Positions 47,852 to 61,400 of a stretch of DNA of 64,000 nucleotides are shown here, piece by piece. The stretch is taken from the NCBI GenBank assembly GCA_006937955.1, contig SSNP01000035.1, positions 3,735,302 to 3,799,301 of the forward strand, read 5' to 3'. The notes under the pieces were generated by a model. It had not been told where the DNA came from, searched no databases, and saw only the letters and a program-made list of their open reading frames with translations. Both the position numbers and the translations under genes were made by a program. Source of the DNA: Pachypanchax playfairii. Lineage: Eukaryota; Chordata; Actinopteri; Cyprinodontiformes; Aplocheilidae. The first letter of the stretch is position 1. Every line of letters begins with the position of its first letter.

Positions 47852-48112
47852 GTTACTGTTTAACGTCCCCACCCTGGTTTGAGTTTGTTTAGTAAATCGA
47901 TCCAATGACGGGACTATGATGGCGCCATCCAATGTGTCGCCTCATGAATTATAGGCAGCACGGCTCTCCACTCCAACCTTCCCTATTAATGTTGTCAAAC
48001 ACCTTTATGTTTCCCAAATGCTCCATGTTTCTTAATCCAAAGACACACTGAAGGTTGATCACTGCAAGAGTACAGCACTGAGCCTGGATATTAGACGGAA
48101 ATAAAATCGCTG
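47852..48112 (+). promoter_or_regulatory. Candidate upstream (P2-like) promoter and first exon of the HNF4 gene
   Basis: GTTACTGTTTAAC (47852-47864) is a good HNF1 palindrome. It is followed by TGTTTAGTAAAT (47886-47897, FOXA-like), an overlapping ATCGAT (47896-47901, ONECUT-like) and CCAAT (47902-47906). About 200 bp further, AAAATCGCTG|GTAAGTC is a consensus splice donor after 48112. A transcript spliced from here to 54899 could start at the ATG at 54903 in exon 2, giving a shorter N-terminus like the short human HNF4G form. This is inferred from motifs only. Confidence 0.4.
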
Positions 48113-49208
48113 GTAAGTCAAAAATTCCTTTAATCATTGTTAAGATACGACCAAGTAAATATATTAAGATGTTTTAGCTTATAGAAGAACTACAATGAGT
48201 TTTTGAGGAAGTTTGTTCCAAATCACTGATTTTATACTTTGATGGGTATTGTACGACGCAGAGCTACTACTTAATAGAATGTCCTGTAACATACACAGTT
48301 GAAAACAGATAAGAAAGTCTCACTTTTTCACAACAGCTGTGCTGTAAAGATCATGTGATAACCAACTTCACCTGAACAAGGACACAAACAGGATCGACAC
48401 GCTTCTCCGTTCTGTTCTTCCTTTTTTTTTTAAAGACGTTTCAGTTTTTAAAACGACCGCCTGCGGTAATGTTTTTAACTCACTCATAAAATATTAAGTG
48501 TAATTAACTGTATTTAATTTACATAGTGCCAAACTAACAACTTCATTGTATTTTAAGTTGTCATTTTTGAGGTTAGCTTTAGTTGCTTGGGTGTCAGTTC
48601 TGTTCTGTAAGGGGTTGAATTCAGCTGTAAAGAGTTAATCTGTCATTCTGATCATCCCAACTCATCATTTTACATCAAATTTATAGTTTGATTTAAAAAA
48701 AGAAAAATATAAATTCTCTTATTCACATAAGTGAATGACATGTGGAGGAGACTGCGCTAATAGAACATGCACTTTTTATTTTTTTTTACTGTTGCTTAGG
48801 TTTCAGGAAGTAAAGCTTTACAAGAGTGACATGGGCGGTTGATCATCATCTGCGACTATTAAAACCTCTAGTTTAAATAAAGGTGGTGGTATTATGGCCG
48901 GTTCACACAGAGATTGCTCTTAACAACAAGGTTTTTATGACTGGGGGGGGGGGAGCTTTCAGTTGATAAGCAGAAGTCAGTGTTTCTGAGTAACTCTGTC
49001 TCCTGGAACAATTCACGACACCTTTTTCTATGAAATTTCTTTCAATTAAAATAAAACATTTTCAAACCGAGTGGTTGAATATGTTTTAGAAGATGTTGCG
49101 CAACAGTCACTGAGAATATTATTTGTTTATCAGATTCTTTGTTTTGATTGTTGTATTTTTATTCATACAAATGAAGAAATTCTGACTCTGTTTATTCCAC
49201 ATAGTGTT

Positions 49209-49582
49209 TAGACATGCAGCGATACTGGTATTAGGTATTGGGTCCGATACCGTTCTAATGTACTTGTATCGGTATTAGTTAGTTAACCGATACCAAGAAC
49301 CGATTCTTAAAATGTGGAAACTCTACAATAATTTCACAGAAAATGTTTATTTGTCACTTAAAACTTTAGTTTTGTGGTTATTTTTATTAATATTTTATTT
49401 TTTTTATCGAGTTCACCATCATTTGTTGTAACAAGCAGAGAAGAAAATAAAACCAGTCTTCCAATTCATTGCATTTTTGTGTGTGGTAGAAGTATCGGCA
49501 TTGGTACTTGGCATTGGCAAGTACTCAGATCCAAGTAATAGTATTGTATCAGTTTGAAATAAGTGGTATTGTTACATCTCTA
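49209..49582 (-). mobile_element. hAT-like MITE (TAGGGATGCA type), copy 3
   Basis: Starts TAGACATGCAGCGATACTGG and ends GTTACATCTCTA, reversed relative to 53716-54090. Flanking 8-mers match 6 of 8. It lies about 1.4 kb upstream of HNF4 exon 1. Confidence 0.75.
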
Positions 49583-50789
49583 AAAGTATTTATGAGAAAA
49601 AGATCAGCAATATTCATCCTTGAACAGCTGTGCTTCATGTCTCAGCCCTCGAGATTTAAAGGTTATTTTGTATGTCAAACCATCTTTAACTCTAAATGAC
49701 CTCCAACTGCATTGAACTCAGCCACAGTCAGAATTGGCATGTAAGGAGATTTAAAACGTGTTTGCAATCAGTAGTTTTTTTCACGCTCTACGCAAACGTG
49801 ATGAGTCAGGAGGGCTGCCTGAAGTATCTGGTTAAAATTTAATCTGTATAGCACCTCTCTCACTTCCCACCCCCACCACACTTTATGACTCTCTCTTTTT
49901 TTTTAACCCCCTTCATTCCACCCTCTTACTACATTTCATTTATTTGGTTCTAGCCCAAAAGGAAAATATATTATCATGAGGCTTGATCACATATTTCCTG
50001 ACTGGCCCTCTCATTGCAAATACAGGATCTGAAATCCCCCATAATCCCATCTCTTATTTTTATAGCCGTTTCTGTCACAATGCCCAAAACTGATTGCCTC
50101 TAAATCACATGGTAAGATTTATTACAATGAAAACTCTCAATGCAGAATGAGTGGTGTAGTCAACTAGTTTCTATCAGTTTACAGAATGTTAATAACATCA
50201 CTGCCCCAAAAGAGGAAGAGAGGGATGAGGGTTATTTTCTTTTTTGATTTCTACTTTTAAGGACTTCTTCTTCTCTGCTTCTCAAGTAAAACAGCTACAA
50301 GAGGTGTGAAGTGCACTAAAAGGAAGTTAGAATTGATAAGTTGTAGAAAAATACTCACTGAGGATCCATTAAAAGTATATTTATTTTAAAAAGTTATGTC
50401 ATTATAATCACATTTACGTTGAAACAAATGTTGAATGAAGAGTTTTAAAACAAAAGGTTAGATATTAATTTAAGATGGTTATATTTATCAGTGTTCTCCA
50501 TGTAAGGATTTATCTTTATAGACTTTATCTGCTGAAATGAGAGGCTTTGATTAGATATTAAATCCCTGGAACAACTCAAATCACTGATGCAATAGTGTAT
50601 GCATGCAAGGAAAATATCTTTTTGTTTTTCTGCACCCGCATACATGCGCGCACAATTTCACAGTCATGAGGTTATGCATTTAGAGAACAAGCTGTTCTCT
50701 CTTTCAAAAAATCTCAAGTCTCATAAAAAGCTAATAGTTCAAAAATGGACAGTAAAAGAAGGAACTGACTGCTTTGCCACTATCTCGTC

Positions 50790-51035
50790 ATCCTTGTGAT
50801 AAGTGTGAGAGAAAAGAACAGATAAGTAAGGTACAATAAGGTGAGAAGTCTTGGCTCTAGCTCCGCCCTACTTGTTATTTGCTGCCCAATCAGATCAGAT
50901 TATAGATCTGTTATGCCAAGGATTTTCCTTCTCATATCTGTGAGAATTAGCTGAAACACAGAAACACTAAAAGAGACTGGAGGAGAGAACAGAGAGGTGA
51001 AGACGAGAGACGAAAAGAAAGAACAAGAGACAGGG
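50790..51035 (+). promoter_or_regulatory. Candidate proximal promoter and 5' UTR of the HNF4 gene
   Basis: Two GATA motifs (TGATAAG near 50797, AGATAAG near 50821), a CTCCGCCC GC box near 50862 and CCAATCAGATCAG near 50886 lie 150-240 bp upstream of the long-form ATG at 51036. GATA input suits an HNF4 gene expressed in gut or liver. No clear TATA box is seen. The rest of the spacer (46540-50789) holds only the candidates and the MITE listed separately. Confidence 0.5.
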
Positions 51036-54000
51036 ATGAAGTATCCTATTGCTTGTCAGAGTAAATCCCTGTTAGATATGGAGGTGGCCAACTACTGTGA
51101 AGGCCTGGATCCATCATACAGCACACTGGGCTTTGAGAATGCAGAGGTGCTCTATGGAGGAGGAGGTAAGTGAGTGTTCATACCGAGCACCTACACATGA
51201 AAACACCTACAGAGAAACCTGTGAAAAAATGTACAAAAGATGTGGGACGTAGGGGTGAAAGTATTCTTTTGCTTACGTGTGAAATTATGACTGTACAAAT
51301 AAAATACATGCATCATCTATATCTTTACTGTACAATTGTTTGAAAAGCAGAAAAAAAGAAAATAGAAAGACAGTATAGGAATGTCCTTTCAGGGTTTACT
51401 TGATTTGTAAAATAGAAGGAAACAGCATGTTGGAGGATGAAAGACTAAGATAAGTTTAAGAGAAACTTATTCAGGGTTGGTAGACAGAGTGGTGAACTGT
51501 TCCTCGCATCAACAGCAACACAAAACTTCTTGGGTCACATGTGGAAAGAAAAGATTTTTAAGATTTCACATGAAAATGTCTGTCAAATGTTTTTTCTTAA
51601 AAAAAAGAAAGAAAAAAAAAAACACTGGTGAAGTTTGGAAAGTAACACTGTGAACAAAAGCTGACCCAACAGAACTTTCGAGCCATAATGAGTAAACAAA
51701 ATGTAAAAGACAACAAGGGTTTGGAATTTCATGGAAAAATGAGCAGTGGTTTGGATGATGAAACTTTCCCATGAAAAGAATAGATAAAACATTTCATTTG
51801 TTAAGGAGAGTTCTGGACAAGCACATAATTTGGAAAGCAAAGGCATCTTTGGCTACCTGATGACAAAATTCCAAATTTAAATCGATAACAGTGCGAAGAC
51901 TGCACAAATGTAAAAAAAACAGACTTCTTTCACTTTTCCTCTATTCCTGAAAAAATAAAGACATAAACTAGATCTGTGGACAAACTTCAAAACAGTAAGG
52001 CATAAAAAAACAACAAAATAAAAGTCTATTAAAGAAAGAATTGTGAATATTTTCCAAATCAATAACTGCTAAGCTGTTATCTGATAAAACAGTGAATATA
52101 TATCAGGTCACTTGCTGCTAAACTGCAAAACACAAAGATGGAAATAGAGTTTTGTTACAACATCAAAGTACGATATTACCAAACGCTGTAGAAGAAAGAT
52201 AAATAAGCAATAATAATATAGAATTTAACATTTAACCACTCTATTTGTAAAAGGTGATGATTCCATTATTAACCTTCCTTTCAAAACTTCCAATCTTTTT
52301 CTAAATCTTAGCAAGTTTTACATGTTTTTCTTTAAAACTAAAACATATTAAATCAGTGTTTCAACTGGTGTACCACATGGCTGTATGTTCAGTCCAGTTT
52401 TATTTAGTATGTACATTTTGAATTTGCCCTCTACAAGGGTAAACTGATGTTTTTAATATTTTCAGAGGACAGTATTATTTAGTTCTGAATCTTGTTAACC
52501 ATTTTACCACCAGAGTAGCAGAATTGCACCTGCACCATCCTCCACAAACAAAACAAAACATAACAGGCATTTAAATGTATCATTGGTATTTTCACTTGCC
52601 TCCACCAGCTGACAGTAACCATATCTTTGATTTAAACACTAGATTTATGTTCTGTCACACATAAAACATTAGTGTAAGGAAGGAAATACAAATCTAAGTC
52701 AATTGCTGTGAAGACCCTGGTGGATGAAGGGTTACAACCACCAAACAGGTTGTTACTGGGAAAGCGACATGCAATTTAATTAACTAAAAAAGTAGCTGTA
52801 TTTTTGTCTATGAATTGCAGACTGGACATAAATAAACATGTTTTTTTATCAACAACTGCACAGGATCAAAATTGAGATACTTTAATTAGAGGAAATAGTA
52901 CTGAAAAAATATATGTTTTTACTCTCATTATAGCTTCTATTTCGGGGGGGGGGGGGGGNNNNNNNNNNGGGGGGGGGGGGGGGGGGGGGTTATTAACAAG
53001 CAGTTAAAACGTAGGATGAGAAATTGTTTTTCTTATCAGGATTTATTAAAAATGTTCCATCAATTTTCTAAAAACATAATTAAATATGATATATGTGATA
53101 TAATTATAGATGGTTTGTTTCATTCTACATTGTCTTCTTTTCCTCTGGCTGTTTGTAGCAATTTCAAATCTACTGCAAACAGAGCTAGATGAACCAGGGC
53201 CGCTAGAGTTGATTGTATAATCCCAGAGAGAAAAATTACATTTAGTCAGGCTGTTACTATTTTTTTCTTTCAGAACATTATATCAGTGGAATTACAATAC
53301 ATACCTCAGTGAGTCAGGCAATGCTCATCCCATTTCTTGTTCAAACAAGGAGAAACGGCTTTTGGAGAATCGACAATGTCAACATAAGTCATGCATTGTT
53401 CTTTTTTTTTCTTTTTTATCTGGATTAAATTGCTTTCATAATTTCATGGTTTTATTGTTTGCTGTGCATTTTGACTCTTTCACTGGTGTTTCATTTATGA
53501 TTTTTATTTTTAATGTATTATTATGCAAAGGGAAATAGAAAGTAGTTTTCTGTAATTAAATTAGCTCTTGGGTTGCTTTTAGCTTCTACACATCTTGTCT
53601 AGGAAACGTATGCTGACATGTAAAGATAAACCATTTCTCACAGATTCTCCAAAATCTAAAGTCTTTCAAAGCAGTTTTATGATATTTTGGCTCACTGTAC
53701 AACAAAAGTATTAATTAGGAAGGCAACGATACCTCTTTTTTCAAACCGATACGATACCGATACTTGGATCTGAAGGTGCTTGCCAATACCAAGCATCAAT
53801 GCCGATACTTCTTCCACACAAAAAAATGCAATGAATTGGAAGACAGGTTTTATTTTCTTCCCTGCTTGTTACAACAAATGATGGTGAACTTGATAAAAAA
53901 ATAAAATAAAAATAACCACAAAACCAAAATTTCAATTGAAAAATAAACATTTTCTGTAAAAGTTTTGCAGCGTTTCCACATTTTAAGTATCGGTTCATGA

Positions 54001-57000
54001 TATCAGTTAGATAACTGATACCGATACAAGTACATTAGAATAGTATTGGCCACGATACCCAATACCAGTATCGGTTTCGGTGCATCCCTAGTATTAAAAC
54101 TCACAATCTAAAAAGAAACTAAACCTGCAAAGTACAATGAGTTGTACCTGAAACTGAGATGCAGTAGAATAAAACTATTCAGAAGATGGAAATATGTGTC
54201 ATAAAGTAAAGTAAATGAAGAGCGAGCACACACAGTAATACAATGATGTCACAGCAGCAACTGATGAGAGCTGGTCAAACATTAACTCATCTCACATCAG
54301 TTTATCTTCGTGTGGAACAGCGGGGACGTGAATGTTGCTGTGTCACATTTATATTATGATCATGTTTGGTTTTTCTGCTTGATAGACATCGATAGAACAA
54401 TAAATACGCCAGAGTGATGGTCATAGTTTTGATACTGGAGATGGTCAATGTAAAAATAAACAGAGTTGGATAAAAGGCAGTAATCGAAACCACACCCCCT
54501 TTGTTCAGTTACAGATTTACAAATATACAGTTTTAATGTTAAGTACCTTTAACTGTGGTTCATTTTTGATAAGCTGAAAGCATTTACACATTAGTCTTTA
54601 TGCAGTAAATAATTACAACAAAAACTTTCCACCATGTAGAAAATCCTAAGAAAACATTTGGAAACTTTCCGCAGACAATTGTTGTTAAGCGTGTGTAAGG
54701 TCTGATCTAAAAGCATTAGGATCAATGCTATGATACTAAAATCAATACAGTAAAAATGCTCCACTGCACATGTTTACAAACATAATAATTCATTTTGTTA
54801 TTCAGATTGTTTGCATCTTTGCCGAAGTGTGTAACATAAATGCACGAGACGTGTTGTGCAAGGTTATTTACTAGCACGAGTGTTTTTGTGTGTTGCAGAC
54901 AACATGCCCACTGAACCAAGCCACCCTGTTCCTGATGGGCTGAGTGGTAACTGTGCAATCTGTGGAGACAAAGCTACAGGAAAACACTACGGGGCCTCTA
55001 GCTGCGATGGGTGTAAGGGCTTCTTCAGACGCTCCATTCGTAAGAACCACGTGTACACCTGCAGGTATGAACGAGATACACTGTGTGCAAAATAAATAAA
55101 TAAATAAACAAAAGCTTTAAAAGGAAATTTGTGCACACTTAAGGGTGCATCTAAGGACACATCCTGCAAAGTGCTCATTGAAGAGTGGAATTCTGTATGT
55201 TATTTCCCTGAAAGACTGTGTGCACGTTTCACATACGTATCCACATCTGTGACATCATTCACAGATATATTGATCATTGATCACTCCTCTGTGTGTCATT
55301 CTTGTTGATCGTGCAGGTTCAGCAGACAGTGTATTGTTGATAAAGATAAAAGGAACCAGTGTCGTTTCTGCAGGCTCAACAAATGCTTCAGAGCTGGAAT
55401 GAAGAAAGAAGGTAAATAAAACATTCTTTTTTTTTTTTTACATTTTATCATCAAAAATTTTATATTATCTTCAGCACTGACACTGAACAATGGATATGAG
55501 ATGTAAAGACAATAATCTGATTGTTTCTGTGGTTTTGTTGCTGAACTGGACAGCGGGGTTAAAACTAAAGTTAAAAAACAAACAAACTGTTGTCACGGAA
55601 TCTCTCAGCTTCTTAAAGATAATCAAAATTGGTCCAACCATAAAACAAGTGATTACTTTGTCTTTGTGTGTGTGAGTGTGTGTGTTTATGAGAGGATGTA
55701 ACCTTGCACACAGACTTTTATGACACCCAATCCTGTGATATTGAAACATTTTGTTCTGGATTGCAACTGGTTAACGTTTTACTCCTGCTGCTGATGCCAG
55801 CATGTAGGGTCACTTTCCTAAATATTAACTGCCTCGGTGTCTGTTATCAATTCCATTCAGAGCCCCACCTCAAGCTTTTTGTTTTTCTACTAATAAATAC
55901 CAAGACTAGTTTAAAAGCCTATTATAGTTTTATTCATTTATTTTTTTTAGTGTACTTTTAAAAATCTTTTTTTTTTTTAAATTTCAGCTGTACAGAATGA
56001 AAGAGATCGCATCAGCTCCCGAAGGATCATTCCAGACTCCCAAGACCTTCCGCCTATTGCTGTTTTGGCACAGGCAGAATCATTATCCCAACAGGTAGCA
56101 ATATCTTTATATGTTTTGGTTTTTGACAAGTTGATTTGAGCTTTATCAGTAAAAACAATGCTCTTCTCCTCCTGCAGATCACTACTCCGGTGGGACTTGC
56201 AGACATATCGGAGCTGAAATCAGCAACTGTGGGGGATATATGTGATTCCATGAGGCAACAGCTGCTGGTTTTGGTTGAATGGGCCAAATATATTCCTGCC
56301 TTTGGAGAGCTGCCACTGGATGATCAGGTAACACAATATAATTAATATGCTAGCATGAAATCTAAAAAACTAGCTTAGTAAATTATGAAACAAACTACAT
56401 CTCTTTTAATTGTTATTTTGCGACATATACAAGGAAGAGAAGGAAGCCTGATTGTTTTCTTGTATCTGTTCATGTCTGCCACCAGGTGAGCTTGCTCAGG
56501 GCTCATGCAGGTGAACACCTTTTGCTTGGGGTCGCCAAAAGGTCAATGTCGTTCAAGGACTTCCTGCTTTTAGGTAGAAAATGACCACTAGAAAAGTCGT
56601 CTTATTTGTGTGTGGTGTAATCATGTGTAAAGACTGAGAATGATTAACTAAAGCTTTGAGTTCTCTCTTTCATTCTCTTTTTTTAAAACATCAAAGGTGT
56701 TTTCAGTAAATGTCCTTCTAAATTGCTGGAACATGTATCAGCATCATACTGTAAACAAATCATTCAAATACAAACACTTTCTGGATGATATATTTCTTGA
56801 ATTTTCCTGACGACTATTTGTTTTGACTCAGTGCGTTCCCTTTTCAAGGCTACAACAATCTTGTGCTCCACCTTTTTTTTTTTTTCGCTCACTCACCTCT
56901 TCTCCATGTTGTTTCTGCAGGCAATGGCTGCGTGATCCACAGGAACAGCCCTGAACCTGAGATTTGCAGGGTCGCCAACAGAGTCTTAGATGAGCTGGTC

Positions 57001-57980
57001 CAGCCATTCCAAGACATTCAGATAGATGAACAGGAGTATGCTGCTCTCAAGGCGATTGTCTTCTTTGACCCAGGTGATAAATAAGAGGCAACAGTACATT
57101 AACCTGTCAGCCAGTCTGTTAGCCAACAAAAAAAAAAAAATGTCAGTAATGGTTTTTTGCACATACAATCAGACTTAGACATGCTTTTTACTCTTCAGTG
57201 GGGATGACTGTACCTGGTTGACTTTTCTCAAGAACATGATCACAAAAGAACCTTTTTAACTATAAAAGATGGTGATTATTAAAAAAAAACAAGATTGTAA
57301 TAGAGGCAGCTTTATCAAATTAATACTGATCAGCATTCTTTGTTGAAAGTATTAAGAGTTGTAAAGTTTGATTAAATTTATTTGAACATGGGGCATACAG
57401 GTAAAACTAAAACAATAAGATAAACAAAAAAACAAAACAAAAAGAACTAGTAGACTTTGTCCAAAATGATTGGATGCAAGCCATCGAGCAGGGGTCATCA
57501 ACTATATTAGTCAGAGGGCCAGAGTTTTACCAGACAGTCTACTTGGGGGCCGGACCCCCAAGAAGAAAATCAAATAAAAATCTAATTTTGGCTTAACATT
57601 ATGTTTAATGTTTATACTTTTTCCATTTCATTACAAAACTGAAGGCATTTGATTCAGGCTCCCGTCACCTATACCACAGTCAACCACTAGGAGTTGCTTT
57701 AATAGTGTGGACCACTATTTTCTTTTTGATTCTCACAATTTTCTTCCTTCCACCATGTGTGTGTGTGAATGGGTGAATGACAAATATCTGTAGTGTGAAG
57801 CGCTTTGGGGTTGTAGGACCTGAGTAAAGCACTATACAAGTATTTAAAAAAATAAAATAAAATAAAGAAAATTTGGAATCTAGTCACGGGCCGGATTGAA
57901 CAGCTCAGTGGGCCGGATTCGGCCCACGGGCCGCCAGTTGATGATCAGTGCCAAACAGTATTTAATTCAACCCCATGCCT

Positions 57981-58064
<84 letters not shown>

Positions 58065-58371
58065 CACACACACACACACACACAAGTTTGTTTTGGTATC
58101 CTTATGGGGACCGTCCATTGACTTCCATTGATTTTAGTAACTAGATTTATACCTAACCCAAACCCTTTTACTAACCTTAACCATTACTGATCTATAACTA
58201 ACCCTAAGACTAACTAAAACTCTATTCACACCATACCTATAAACCTAACCCCTAACCCTAAAAAGGGGAGTCCCCCTCATGGGGACCAGGCTTCGGTCCC
58301 CACAAGAACCCTCGGACCCCAGAAAGATAGTAAAAGTCAGGAAACGGGTCCCCAGGAGGTCAGAAATACAA

Positions 58372-58409
<38 letters not shown>

Positions 58410-61400
58410 GTTTGTTTTGGTATCCTTATGGGGACCGTCCATTGACTTCCATTGATTTTAGTAACTAGATTTATACCTAACCCAAACCCTTTTACTAACC
58501 TTAACCATTACTGATCTATAACTAACCCTAAGACTAACTAAAACTCTATTCACACCATACCTATAAACCTAACCCCTCATGGGGACCAGGCTTCGGTCCC
58601 CACAAAAACCCTCGGACCCCAGAAAGATAGTAAAAGTCAGGAAACTGGTCCTCAGGAGGTCAGAAATACAAACACACACACACACACACACAAGTGTGTT
58701 TTGTTATCCTTATGGGGACCGTCCATTGACTTCCATTGATTTTAGTAACTAGATTTATACCTAACCCAAACCCTTTTACTAACCTTAACCATTACTGATC
58801 TATAACTAACCCTAAGACCAACTAAAACTCTATTCACACCATACCTATAAACCTAACCCCTCATGGGGACCAGGCTTCGGTCCCCACAAAAACCCTCGGA
58901 CCCCAGAAAGATAGTAAAAGTCAGGAAACTGGTCCTCAGGAGGTCAGAAATACAAACACACACACACACATCCATGTACATACATAGAAAAATCAGCTGT
59001 ATTTCACAAATAATATTCACCACTACTAATAAACAGCATATGAACTAATAAGACATTAACTTATATCAACGAGCATAACGAATACTTAATTTAATGTATT
59101 ATTCCCCGTTAAAGTTTACAGAAATTATTGACATATTGAAGCTAGGAAATTACTAAAACATGCAGGACTGTATAGTTTAAGGACATGCATTAGGAACCAC
59201 TGTTCTAGATAGTGTGTTGGATTGTAGGATATTCTGCTGTGATATGATGGCTTGTTTGGCCATTAGATGATGTTGCCAGACCTTCAACCAAGGTGGAATA
59301 AACCAGATATCTCATTTAGACAGAAGATTTGATGCTTTTCATATTAAGCTTTCACTCTAATACGTTGTAGAATTAGCCCGTTTGTGTTAGTAGATGTCAA
59401 CTTACGGTACATATTGAAACTCTGATGTATTTTTTTTAAATAACTCAAACAAACGTGCTATAATTTCTGACCTACATTTAACCTCATAGTTGAATCTTAA
59501 TCCCTTTATTTCCTCTGGATGTCTGTTTCCCTAGCTTGAGTCTGACCACCATCCATGCACCAATCATGTGATATATATATATCCACGTTTTCCAGCCACT
59601 GCAATAAATCCCCTCATTTTGTGCTGATTCCTCAGTTTGAGCATAATCATTCCATCCTTTCCACCCATATCCTCAATTCCAATGCTTGAGCTGTTTTTTT
59701 TCCCCTGACCTGTCCTCCATTCCTTCTGACCTTTATTTACCCATCTCTCCCATGCCTTGCTTTCCAATCTGCAGATGCAAAGTCTTTGCGGGACCCCTCG
59801 AAAATTAAGGCCATGCGCCTGCAGGTAAGTCGGCTATTTGATTTTCAGAATTTATTCTCAGACTGCAGTTTCTTGTATTTATTTGAATTTTTATTTATTT
59901 TTTCTATTAGCAATTTAAACACCAATTAGCATTTAGTTACTGATTTTGAAGGACTTTTCACAGAAACTATGCAATTAACCAAATATTTGTCTTCAGACTC
60001 AACAAGCAGAAACATGCTGTTTGCTCACAGGTTCTCGGTGTGTGTTTTCAGGTTCAAATGAGTTTGGAAGACTACATTAATGACCGTCAGTATGACTCCA
60101 GGGGACGCTTTGGAGAGCTTTTGCTTCTCCTGCCAACCCTGCAGAGCATCACGTGGCAGATGATTGAACAGCTCCAGTTCGTTAAGCTCTGCGGTTTGGC
60201 AAAGATAGACAACCTGCTGCATGAGATGCTGCTGGGAGGTGAGTCCAACTTCTGTAAACCATGGGGTGACCTATAACACAACAAGTGTTCCAGTGGAACT
60301 ATTTAAATGGTAATGTGGTTAATTTTATGACTCTTTGTTGGAGAGGAAAAGTATTGAAGCTTAGCAAAGTTTTCTAAGATATAAGAAAGAACTAGAAAGG
60401 GAAAAAAATGGGCAGAGAAAAAGTGCAACTTTGCATAACGGAAATACATAAAAGACAAAGCTGAAATAGAATGTATTGTCTGTGTGATGTGGTGCTAAGG
60501 AAGGACCCCGACAAACAATTCAAGCATGAAATAAGAATAGATGTAAAAAAATCTCCAAACACGTCCTGTATTTATTTTTTATTTTTTTACCAAATCAAAA
60601 TAGAAAAACAAACAAACAAAAAAAACCTGCTAAACCTACAAAAACTTGAATCAGATGACAATGTACAGGAGAAGGTGCATCTTGTCAGAACTGATAAATA
60701 AACAGAAATAAGAGATGCTATCCAAATGCTGCTAAGAACATATATTTAGTACTGTGAATATGTAGCTGGTAGCGTTTCATTTTCACTTCAATCAAAATAA
60801 ACAACACGACTTGGAAGATTATTTATTAATTTTGGTTGAGACTGAAACTGATGAATGAGGTGGCAAATGGACCCAAATGCTGGCTCAAGGATAATGAAAT
60901 ACTTTTTAATAAAGACAAATAAAAACACTGACATGGCAACAACAAACAACTTACAACAGAATATCTTACCAGGCACAGGAAACTCAGAGGACATAATGAT
61001 AGGAAATGAAAATTGGAAGAACTAACCAATGAGTTTTCATACTGGAACCAGGATATTACCAACATAACACTTGAGTGATTATCAGATGTGAGAGGATGAG
61101 AAAACTGAGGATCATAGGAAAACCAGATGCAAAGAACAGACTGAAAAACTAAACATCATAAGGAACTTTAGAAACAAACACAAATGTAAAGACAATAATG
61201 AAAGAAAGCTGTAATCAAAACTGAAACCATAAGCACATACATAACTGATAAAGACTGAGACAGAATAAAAGGTTTTTCCATATCTATGTGTAGTCGAGTT
61301 GGTGCTACACACAGATTTGAGATTGCGCCTTCTGAAAGTGTCTGAAAAAGGGAGGATCATCTGGTATAATATTGTAAGCTGATTGGAGGACGCACATCAT

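Noticed and set aside
57896..58144. ORF through the (TA)n/(CA)n microsatellite
   Set aside because: Its sequence is mostly an Ile-Tyr and Thr-His repeat translated from the dinucleotide runs.
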